Positions 44,857 to 54,349 of a stretch of 64,000 nt of DNA are shown here, piece after piece (the stretch's first letter is position 1; each line of letters begins with the position of its first letter). Under the pieces are notes generated by a model, which saw nothing but the letters and a program-made list of their open reading frames with translations, was not told the DNA's origin and ran no database searches. Origin of the DNA: Ichthyophis bannanicus (taxonomy: Eukaryota; Chordata; Amphibia; Gymnophiona; Ichthyophiidae); the NCBI GenBank assembly GCA_033557465.1, contig CM066043.1, positions 81,870,662 through 81,934,661 of the forward strand. Direction: 5' to 3'. The translations under genes and the position numbers were made by a program.

Positions 44857-46705
44857 TACACTTTGGCATATCCCCTCTGGACATGTCCTAATAATACTCC
44901 TCTGAGCAGATGCCACGACGGGGGTGGGGGGGGGGGTAGGGTGGGGGGGGGGGGGTTTGTTCAGATGCCAGTGAACTCAACAAGCACATACATTTCTCTG
45001 GAGAAATAGGTTGCCAATTATGCACAGGAAACTTAGCTAATACACCACAAAGAAAACTAGCAGGGGTGGGAGAAATGGCAACTCTCTCCTCTACAAACAT
45101 TTACGACTTCTTTCATTTCATTACCTTCTATGAAGAAAGCCAGCCTGCAGTGTTTGAGAGAAAGCACAATCCCATGCTCTCACTGCCAGACTTAATAGAA
45201 ACAAATATCCTGTGTGGAAGAGAGGGGAAAATTCAGAGCAAATGTTAATCGAGGCCCAATTCCACAAAGGATATTGAGATAATGTGTCCGAGAGCTTTCA
45301 GTGTGCATAAGAGAAAGGTCCCCTTCAAGATGGAAAGGAGAGAATTCGGCGTCCTCTGGAGCAGGAAAGCCCCGGCAAATCCAATCTCTAGTTCTGTGGA
45401 GCCACTTGGTAGAATATCCCCCAGGCTATCATTTTATTTATTCAGCTGTGTGCGCGCTGCTTAATGGCCATGCTGAAGAGAGATCACTTGCTGAGTAGTG
45501 AAGAGAAAGATATCTGATGGTGGAGAGGGAATCTCTTGTGCCAGTGATGGTTGGTGCCTTTGCCTTCAGTGCATTCTTCAGTGATATGGTGAGGAGAACA
45601 GTGCAAGTGTCACACACGGAAGGCCAGGCTTTGCCAGGATGTCTCATGCTCTGTGTTCCTGCACTGCACAGGGATTTAGCACACCTGTGCACTTCTGCAG
45701 AGGTGACCCATTACTTCTTCCTACCTTAGCTCAGTTACATCTGTGAACTCAAGCAAAGAAGGAGGGAAGAGTCTGCTTTACGGAAATGCAAGACAAGCGA
45801 AAGGTGAGCGGACAATGACTGCCATAAATAGCTTAACGTGAGCATCGAGAAGAAAGGTGTACGATCATGGGGATAAATAAAAAAAACTCTAGTGACGGGC
45901 AGTGAAGCAGTCAATAACTTTCCAAGCAGAATCTCTTTTTATGAGTCTCGCTTCTAAAGGATAGGGCTCATATATTTCTTTAAGGGTGTACAAAGGCACC
46001 TTCATTTGTTCAAGAGAAGGTTCTTCTCGTTTTGAAATGCCAGCATTCTTTAAATTTTAAATTATGTCCTGTCTTTATCCCTATGCTTTTGTAGTCACAT
46101 AACATGCACAGCACACCTCAAAGGACACGAGGCAGAGCCAATATATATAACTGACTAGGCTGCTGACCTAAAATTCACTTTTCCTTTCCTTGGAATCAAA
46201 TTATCATTCTGAAAGGGCATGACAAATGTTGCGAAATGCAGAATTATGCTATGAGTCGTGTCCTCACAAGAGAGCTGCAGTAAATTAATATACGTACTTA
46301 AACAAGGGCTATCTCAGGCACTATGTGCAAGTGGTGAAGGAATATGTGAGATGGTTTCCTGAATAAGGGATGCAAGTGTAATGTTATTCTTTGCCAAGAT
46401 AAAACAGATCAAATGCCGAAATATTTGATATGTAACATTCCTGCGTAGTCAGTAGATGGCAGCTGAGAGTACTATAAAAAGGGGGTTGCCAAGCAACAAC
46501 AAGGGGTGAAAGCCATTCAGAGAATGTCATAACAGAAGCCTAGTGTTTGGGTCTACAGAACCAGTTCCACGTTTGGAGACCTTAGAGTTGAACAGAGTCA
46601 AGAAGTGAATTTGAGGATTAGAAAGCAAAATGCCTGGAACTAGTGAACAGAGAAAGCTCTCCAAACCCTCTCCTGAATTAATAAGTACCAGACTGTCTGG
46701 ATCTA
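44857..46705. other. No gene recognised; G-rich tract
   Basis: A G-rich tract (44,920-44,955) has runs of 9 to 14 G and could form G-quadruplexes. The remaining 1.7 kb has no repeat ends or motif-bearing frames and may be unique sequence. Confidence 0.4.
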
Positions 46706-46709
46706 TTAA

Positions 46710-47105
46710 GGTTACCAGATTTTTTGCATGCAAACCTGGGACACTTATCCGAAGTTGATGGGGGGAGGGGACGAGGAAAGGACACTAGTTCTAGGTTTCA
46801 GCAACAAGGTGTGGAAGACAGAAGGAGACGTTACCCTTCCATCCCATAACTGCAACAATATCACTTCCAAGCAGACAAATTGACAAAGGAATAGAAATGG
46901 ATGCATTTTCTCTGAATTGTGCAATAAATAAGGATAATGGGTATAAATTGTAAAAACTGACATATTTCAATCAGTAAATTGAAAAACATTTTTTTACCCC
47001 CTCTATCCCCATTGCTGGAATGGGGGGGCAGGAGGCTGCCAAAACGTCAGGGACACAGCTCTAAGAATGGGGACAACCCACGAAAATCGGGAACATCTGG
47101 TAACC
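46710..47105. mobile_element. TTAA-flanked DNA element, TIR GGTTACCAGAT
   Basis: Perfect 11-bp inverted ends GGTTACCAGAT/ATCTGGTAACC with TTAA on both sides (46,706-46,709 and 47,106-47,109). A TTAA target suggests piggyBac or Kolobok, but the ends do not start with CCC, so the superfamily is open. The right half has GGGGACAACCCACGAAAATC. 396 bp, non-coding. Confidence 0.8.
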
Positions 47106-48169
47106 TTAATTTACTAAGAAGGCTGAATACTGTACCCTTGGAAAGGGCCTGAATCTTGTTATCCATTCCATTCATGGTTATGTTATTAATTTATGAAAGG
47201 AACTACAGTAAGTCCTAATAGATTTGAGAAGTTGGAGAGACTGCAATCTTGTTGCTGATTTATGCTGAAAGTGTTTTTCTAGACCATAGTTACTAACTTC
47301 TTACAACAGAGATTAAATAGAGATATGCATTCATTACTGTGTATTCGCTTCATTGGCGTGCCATAAAAATGTAGCGTGCACTAAGTTGATTTAATGCAGG
47401 GGTCTCAAACTCAAATTGCTTTGAGGGCCAAATGAGGACTTGTAAAGTAACCCGGGGGCCGCATAAGACGCGGGGCCTCATTTGCATAAGGGGCCTCATT
47501 TGCATAAATATTTGCATAATGTTACCATACACTAACTTTTAGTAAACATGCCTCTTTAATGAGTATATGGATAAAGAAAGACTAAAAGATTTAGAAACAG
47601 GAAGACAATAATTAAACTGGGAACCCCAAAAGCCAAACTTGGAATGTACAACAACACTGTAGAAATAAAACTATAAATTAATTTCCTCTTGTACTAAACA
47701 AAGCGCAAACATTAATGATGCACATTTCCCAGAGCTGACATATTCCAGTTAATAAATTCAAAATAAAGAGAGATTTTTCTACCTTTTGTGCATTTTTTTT
47801 CAGTTGCAATTGTTCCAGCCACTTTCTTCTGGTTTCTTCATGTCTTCTGCTAACTCTCCATCGTCTGCTGTCCATTTGCCCTTTCTTCTCTCCTAGTTTA
47901 TTTTTCCATTCTCTCTCTACATCTGCTTTAACATACTAATCTTTCTCCTTTTTCTATTTCCTCATTCCTATTTCATCCACTCCAATTTTACCCCTCCATC
48001 CTCAATCCCCACTTACTCTCCCAATAGCTGGCCAATTGTAGATTTGTCTTCTCTCCTAGACAAAATATTTTTCCCCTCTCCATTTCACTTTCCCAGCTCC
48101 ATCCCATTCTAATCCTCCCCCAACATCAGCTCCCTTCTAGTTCCAGCCCCACCCAGCATCCGCTCCCTT

Positions 48170-49208
48170 CTAGTCCCTGCATCAGTCCATTTCCAGTCCT
48201 ATCATAGCCTCACCATCAGCCCATTTCCAATCCTAGCCCCCCATCAGCCCATTTCCAATCCTAGCTCCCTCCCCTCACAGCCCATTTCCATTCCAAGCCC
48301 CCCTCCCCATCAGCCATTTGCAGTTCAAGCCCCCCTTCCACTCAGCCCATTTCCAGTCCTAGCAACCCCCCCCCCCAGCCCATTACCAGTCCTAGACCCC
48401 CCATAGCCCATTACCAGTCCTAACCTCCCCATAGCGCACTTCCAGTTTTACCCCCTATCACCCCATTTTCAGTCTTAACCCCCCCATAGCCCATTACCAG
48501 TCCTAACCTCCCCATAGCGCACTTCCAGTTTTACCCCCATCACCCCATTTTCAGTCTTACCTCCCCTCATAGGCCATTACCAGTCCAAACCCCCCAATCA
48601 GCCCACCTCCAGTCCTAACCCCCATCTGCCCATTTTCAGTCCTAGCCCCCACCATAGCCCATTACCAGTCATAACCCCCCCTGCCAATAGCCCACTTCCA
48701 GCCCTAACTCCCATTACCCCATTTCAGTCAGCCCCTCCATAGCTCATTACCAGTCCTAACTCCCCCCATCAGCCCACCTCCAGTCCTTCCTAACCCCCAC
48801 CTGCCCATTTCCAGTCCTAGCCCCCACCATAGCCCATTACCAGTCATAACCCCCCCGCCAATAGCCCATTTCCAGTCATAACCCCCCCTGCCAATAGCCC
48901 ATTTCCAGTCATAACCCCCCTCCCAATAGCCCATTTCCAGTACGACACCCCCCCCCGCCAATAGTCCATTTCCAGTCCTACACCCCCCCTGCCAATAGCC
49001 CATTTCCAGTCATAACGCCCCTGCCAATAGCCCATTTCCAGTCCTACCCCCCCCCTGCCAATAGCCCATTTACAGTCCTACACCCCCCCCTGCCAATAGC
49101 CCATTTCCAGTCATAACCCCCCTGCCAATAGCCCCTTTCCAGTCCTACAGCCCCCCCCTGCCAATAGCCCATTTCCAGTCCCTACCCCCACCCCCCCCCC
49201 CCCCCCCG
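48170..49208 (-). repeat. Minisatellite inside the hAT element
   Basis: About 33 units on the pattern CCCATTTCCAGTC with C-runs. In the right third the unit is a regular 31-34 bp (TGCCAATAGCCCATTTCCAG plus TCATAACCCCCC or TCCTACACCCCC). In the left part the units are shorter and end in CATCAG. The regular part looks recently expanded. Frames through it are repeat artefacts. Confidence 0.9.
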
Positions 49209-49224
49209 GTAAATAAAAAAAACA

Positions 49225-49509
49225 CCTGGCTTCTGCTGCTGCAGCAGAAAATCAGCTGTCCCGCGGCCCCTTCCTCTCTGCCCGGAGATCCCTCATTGTG
49301 CTTCATCAGCGGCGTGCTTTTTAAGCCGCGAAGAGAGTATTTCCCTCTCGCGCGGCTTAATCCTATTCACTTTTCAAGCCTCGCGCGAGGGGAATACTCT
49401 CTTCGCGGCTTGAAAAGCACACGCTGATGGAGCACAATGAGGGATCTCCGGGCAGAGAGGAAGGGACCGCAGCACAGCTGATTTTGCTGCTTGAGCAGCA
49501 GAAGCCAGG
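49225..49509. repeat. 285-bp near-perfect palindrome
   Basis: The left arm 49,225-49,360 and right arm 49,374-49,509 are inverted copies, with a short centre. Matching landmarks: CCTGGCTTCTGCTGCT and its partner at 49,494-49,509, CTCTGCCCGGAGATCCCTCA against TGAGGGATCTCCGGGCAGAG, and AAGCCGCGAAGAGAGTATT against AATACTCTCTTCGCGGCTT. It could fold into a long hairpin or cruciform. Confidence 0.85.
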
Positions 49510-49654
49510 TTTAAAAAAAAAAAAATTGACAGTCGATTCTGCCGCTGCCACGGCAGCAACGGCAGAAGCAGAAGCAAGGCTTTTTTCTTTCCCTCCGTCG
49601 CGGGCCGCACAATGTTCTCTCGCGGGCCGCGTGTTTGAGACCCCTGATTTAATG

Positions 49655-50689
49655 CATATTAACCTAAGAATTAATGTTCTAAAGTGGGTGAAAATTTTAT
49701 TATTGAAACAAAAGCGTGAAATGAACTAGAAAAAAGTCCCAAACCTGGGGAAAATACCTAATTGACCTGAAAACAACATGTTTACCCTGTACACAGCCGT
49801 TCAGAGTAAAGTTTATTTTAGGAACTCCAATAGATGTGTTTTGAGTGGCCTGTTACCTAGCAGAGGACTCTGCCCCACACCCAATAATCCCGCATGAATG
49901 AGTGGGTGTTTTCTCAGGTATCGGAGATCCTACTTTAGGAAGGTTTGCCCTATTTTATTGCTTTAATAAACGTGTTTACTGACTGATGTTTAAAAGTTCA
50001 AAGTATAGCATGTATCACAATATACATCTTAAGGGAACACATAAATAAAAGCCACCCGGCCGCTGTTCAAAGCGGTGGATATTTACACACCCTGGCAATA
50101 GGCCACGGTGCTTAAATATCTGACAGATACTCAGCGTCAGCGTCTGGACAGTGGCTGCCCTGAATAGTGAGATTGTGCGGCCACTATCTGGACAAATGCC
50201 AACCTTATCGGGGCAGCGATGCTTTTCCGCAGACATTATCTGGATAGCAATGTAGGTCTGCTTTTCAGGGAGCCAAAGCCATCTAGATAGGTCGTCTGAA
50301 AACTGCAGCTCTCCAGACACGCCTGGCACTTATCAAGGTAGTGGCCACACTGCCCTAGCTCTGCCCATGACCCTCTCCCCCCCAACCCCGTACTAACCAG
50401 ATAGTGCCGGGTGGTCTATGGAGATACTCTGTGGCAGTCTCTTGTTAGTGCTGCTGAATTGGTCTCTCTGGATAGGCCCCGCATAGGGCTTTGAAAATCT
50501 GCCCTAACAGCATTGGGTAACATGTAGCTAGTGCCGTTTAATAAAAGATACTTATATTTTTAGAAGAAAGGAACTGGTACTTACATGTGAGGTGCGGCGC
50601 TGCCCTGCCCTTTGGGAGAGAGAGTAAAGGGCAGCAGTCACCCAGAATCCTGCATTCCCCCCTCTTCTTCCCCCTCCACCCCATATTAG
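49655..50689. other. No gene; palindromic MITE-like stretch
   Basis: 50,050-50,510 belongs loosely to the 'GATATT' palindromic repeats (GCGGTGGATATTTACAC, ACCAGATAGTGCCGGGTGGT). No clear ends. The rest is unassigned. Confidence 0.4.
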
Positions 50690-51110
50690 TCCATCCCTGC
50701 AACTGGGCACAAAATGCATTAAAAGGCACATTGCAAATATTACACTGGTTTCTGGAACACCAACGTACCTCTTGTAGGGAAAACAGAACAAGCCAGACTG
50801 CTACAAAACCCTACACAGAATCTGCATCACCTCATTCGCACACGCAAAACATGGACAGGCTCTCACCAAATACAAACTAAGGGTCAAAGATCCAAAAATT
50901 AGAAAAAGAAATGTGCAAACAAAAACTAAGCTGGAAACAGCAGAAGCCAGAGTCTGACAGCAGTTCAACATTTGAGAAATAGAAGCAAGCATGCATTTCC
51001 TGTACTGTGCAAAATACAGAAATATGAGATGCCACACATTCACATTCCCAAAGCTGACATATTGAGATCACAAAACCCAGCGCTTTTTTCAGTTGTACCA
51101 GCATCTTTTC
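50690..51110. repeat. Unclassified interspersed repeat, copy 2
   Basis: Matches copies at 14,690-15,062 plus 17,175-17,378 and 56,960-57,480: GGGAAAACAGAACAAGCCAG, ACTGCTACA, CACCAAATACAAACTAAG, ATTTCCTGTACTGTGCAAAA and CCAAAGCTGACATATTG. It appears to sit inside or beside the L1 ORF1 remnant. Confidence 0.55.
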
Positions 51111-51660
51111 TTTTTTTTATTTTTAATTAGCATTTCAATTATTATAATTGCCTGTATGGAAATATCATCCTGTGAGGATTCTAAAAATGCAGATAAATCT
51201 AAGCTAGCAGGAGAAACAATTTGGTCTAATCCTCCTCCTTCATCTTCAGTTTCTACGACCTTTAAGTAAATAATACACATTAGAAAGGTTTATTCTCATC
51301 CACATCAGGACAGGATAAAACTTCTTTTAAATATAGAGTCTAAGAGGAGATAGAAGTGGGTCTGAGGGAAATTCAGTCACCGCAAATTCTTGGCCCTAGA
51401 AATATTTTCAAACAATTCAAACTGCCATTGTAGAGAAAGACTATCTTAACAAATGAAGATGCAACTGCTTGTTAAGTAGTAATTTGAATCTCAGTCTTAA
51501 GCAAATGAGAGTCAATCTTAGCCAATCTTATATCTTGATACGAAAATTTAGCCACATGCTCTTTAGTAAATTCAGACAACTGTTATAATGTACCAGTCGG
51601 GGACGTTTCCGTATGGGTAACCACTACTCAAATACAGCATCTTTCAGGAAAAGATCTTCA
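51111..51660 (-). mobile_element. L1/Tx1-like ORF1 remnant
   Basis: Minus-strand frames, much broken, read NCLKIFLGPRICGD, then LYLKEVLSCPD, then SLDLSAFLESSQDDISIQA. The order and wording fit L1-type ORF1 ('NLRFLNFP', 'YLKEVL..P', 'NLT.FLE.S...I..RATL'). Many stops; only the RNA-binding domain region is recognisable. Confidence 0.5.
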
Positions 51661-52087
51661 GGTTGCACACTGCGGCTCTCTTGTTCTGTTCCAGCACCCC
51701 TAATGGAGAATTGAACAATTCAGGGCAAGGGGACCAACCCAGAGGGAGGGGAACCCGAATCAGTTGCCTCCCCAGCTGGTAAAATTGGAGACAAGGGAGA
51801 CTCCCCCATCCAATGGGGACTTGCACATCCCAATTCTAGGAAAATCAGACTGGGAGGCCAGGGTATGAGGAGCCAAGGGGAGCTTCTTACAGGAGAGTAT
51901 GTACTTACAGATATGGTCAAGATAGTCCCTGATCTTCCTTCTGAATGTGTTTGTCCATAGGACACACTATTTTTGAAGGCTTCGGCTTTGGCTTCAAGGA
52001 GATCCCTTTTCTCTTCTGTTTGGTCATAATCTCCTGCAACTGCTCCATGGGCCCCCAAGGGGTGGGAGCTTTGCACTTAGGCCCTGG
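51661..52087. other. Unassigned; open minus frame without known domain
   Basis: A 118-codon minus frame (52,076-51,720) overlaps this stretch. It might continue upstream L1 ORF1 sequence, but I see no supporting motif. Confidence 0.3.
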
Positions 52088-52389
52088 AGACATCAGAAAT
52101 TAGGGCCAGAAGCGCCTGTGGGGGGAAACAGTAGGTGTCCACAGGTTCACTTCATCTTTCTCTCGTCACTCAGACCACAGCGGGAGCCATAAGAACATAA
52201 GAACATAAGATATACCATACTGGGTCAGACCAAGGCCCATCAAGCCCAGTATCCTGTTTCCAACAGTGGCCAATCTAGGTCATATGTACCTTGCTCTTAT
52301 GTCCCAGAGGACATCATAAATCTGTGCCAGAAGTGCCCGTGGGGGGAAACAGTAGTTGTCCACAGGTTCACTTCAGCTCCCTCTCCTCC
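52088..52389. repeat. 80-bp direct repeat flanking a CR1 tail
   Basis: 52,088-52,168 and 52,309-52,389 are about 85 percent identical (GTGGGGGGAAACAGTAG.TGT and CCACAGGTTCACTTCA in both). Between them, 52,188-52,290 is a CR1 3' end in minus orientation (AAGATATACCATACTGGGTC, AGTATCCTGTTTCCAACAG). The arrangement suggests a duplication that spans or predates the CR1 tail. Confidence 0.65.
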
Positions 52390-52499
52390 TACTGGCACCT
52401 TTTCTACTACTGTGCCTGTGACATGCGGCCTAGAGCCGTCTCCTACAAAGCTTGGGGTCTGAGGTGCTTTCTCACCGTCATCCTGTCTCCATACCTTTT

Positions 52500-53062
52500 G
52501 GTTCTATTATCTTGCAAGGAGCAGCAGTGGAGGAAGCAGAAGGAGGAGGCGATAGTGCCTCTGTATAAATCTTTGGTGAGACCTAATTTACCGTACTGTG
52601 TGCAATTTGGATAAATTAGGATGGTGTCAGTGCAGAGGGTGGTTATGAAAATGGACAGTGGGCTTCATCATAACGCATATAGGGACAGACTTAAAGATCT
52701 CAATATGTATACTTTGGAAGAAAGGTGGGAGAGAGGAGATATGATAGAGATGTAGCATAAATGTACAGGAGGAGAGTCTCTCAATTAAAAGGAGGCTCTG
52801 CAAGGAGGGAGCATAGGATAAAGGTGAAAGGGGATAGACTCAGGAAGAAATTTGTAAAAATATTTCTTTACAGAAAGAGTGGTAGGTGAGTTGAATAGTC
52901 TCCCAGTGGAGGTAGTAGAGACAATGACTGAATCCGAAGTCAAGAAACATAGAAGATCTCTAAAGGAAAAAAAGGGATTGTAGAACTTAGTAATTGGTAT
53001 GGAAGGGCAAACTGGAGAGGACCTACGGTCTTAATCCCCTGTCCTGTTTCTATGAGGTCTGA
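52500..53062 (+). mobile_element. CR1 LINE (second subfamily) 3' part
   Basis: Translation shows EEAIVPLYKSLVRPNLPYCVQF, then after a stop TKMDSG...YRDRLKDLNMYTLEERWERGD-like text. A 3' end has FFTERVVGELNSLPVEVVET-like text and CCTGTTTCTATGAGG. Shares the subfamily of the copies at 36.2-38.5 and 54.4/56.3 kb. Confidence 0.75.
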
Positions 53063-54349
53063 ATGGATATACTGCTGCCTGCTGACCTGCCTCCTTCAAA
53101 AGGAAGTGTACAGCTAGAGGAGGGAGGCAAGCAGTGTTACATCCATTAAGACTGCTGGGCTGCATGGAGCGGTGATCATAGCCCATATCAATGAGAGCAC
53201 CTTGGGGCTTGGGCTTTCTGGGAGGCTGCCTCTGCTAAGAAACATATGGGGGGGGGGGGAGGAAAGAGAGGCAAGCAAAGGATGGAAGGGAGAGGTCCAG
53301 GATACAGGATTAAGGAGGGAAAGGGTTGAAGGAGAAAAGGAAGAGATATGAATTAGAAAGGTATAAGGCAAAGCAGGATGAGAAAAAGTTAAAGGATGGA
53401 GGAAAGAAATGGAAAATAAGGAAGAGAGAAGTACAGGAGGGGGAGAATAGAAAAAGGAAGTAGTGGAAGAGGTGGAAGGAAAGATGATGAGGGAAGAAAG
53501 AGGGGTAATGTGTGAGACAGAAGGGTGGTGAGCAATTAGTGGATGGGAGTAAGCTATATGTGTGGGACAGCTGGGAAAGGATAATTATATAATTATATAT
53601 AATCTGTCAGTAAGAAAGGAATGAGGGTTGTGTAAGAAGAAGGGATATGGTAAACAGAAACAAAAGGAAAAATAGAAAATAAATCATAGAATAAATAGGA
53701 CCAGAAAACGGGATTAGCAAGAGAAAAAAAGAGGCAGAGGAAGGAAACATCTAAAAAAAAATATGAGGGTAAGAGAAGAAAATGTAGAAATCAGAGAGGA
53801 AAGGAAATGTCTTAAAATGGACAATGTATAAAGAAAGCATGAAAGAAACCACAGTGGGATCAGAATGTATCCACCCTGCAGAAGCTTGTGATCTATGGGA
53901 GACAGTCCCCAGACACCTTCAGGCTGCAGGAATTAGCAGCGCTTGAGCAAAGCACTCCAACACTTGGTTTCAGGATTCAAGGGACTTGTGTCTGCTAGTG
54001 TGAGACTGGCTGGATTTAACTGAAACAATAGATTACCGAGTACTGTGGTATAATTTGCTTTGTCCAGAATGTATACGAGACAGGCAGTATCAGAGATGCC
54101 AAGATCACAGAGTGAGATTTACCGTTCCAATGAGTAAGACTGAAAGCCAACTAGTGAGGTTTTTCTCATGTGTATTCGTGGTATAAATCTGGGATGTTGT
54201 ATAGCTTTGCAAATGAAAGGAGCTTTCTTTGGTTTTATTTAACCTTGTAAATTTTCACTACCTCTATCCAGAGCAGAACTAGGATATTTCCCTGTAGAAC
54301 TCAACATACGAAAAAAAAAAAAAGGTATGAGTTTGGTTTCATCTCAGTA
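53063..54349. repeat. Long purine-rich (G/A) tract region
   Basis: From about 53,250 to 53,850 the plus strand is strongly A/G rich (GAGGAAAGAGAGGCAAGC, AGGAAGAGAGAAGTACAGG and similar) with a G-run of 11 near 53,248. No gene or repeat end is visible here. The remainder to 54,349 is unassigned. Confidence 0.5.

Larger units (their letters stand above)
47397..49646 (-). mobile_element. hAT element (2.25 kb, non-autonomous) with minisatellite and large palindrome
   Basis: Ends CAGGGGTCTCAAAC and GTTTGAGACCCCTG are perfect 14-bp inverted repeats. The flanks are a perfect 8-bp duplication ATTTAATG (47,389-47,396 and 49,647-49,654). These are firm hAT hallmarks. Inside, in plus order: TTTGCATAA repeats with a block resembling the end of the GGCATGTTTACTAA MITEs (47,545), AT-rich DNA, a minisatellite (48,170-49,208) and a 285-bp palindrome (49,225-49,509). 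Then comes a small CGGCAG hairpin. No transposase frame. It is the inverted relative of 17,379-19,676. Confidence 0.85.

Noticed and set aside
44920..44955. G-rich tract as a telomere-like or switch-like element
   Set aside because: Irregular G-runs without a TTAGGG unit or repeated switch motif. At most a possible G-quadruplex.
48728..49035. Long minus-strand frames of about 90 codons with GNGL repeats, and similar frames at 17,762-17,998 and 18,541-18,816
   Set aside because: They lie wholly within the minisatellite. The amino-acid repeat is just the DNA repeat translated, and unit lengths that are not multiples of three break it.
51720..52076. 118-codon minus frame as a gene
   Set aside because: No start context, domain or conservation evidence. 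It borders an L1 ORF1 remnant and is more likely a chance frame or decayed ORF1.
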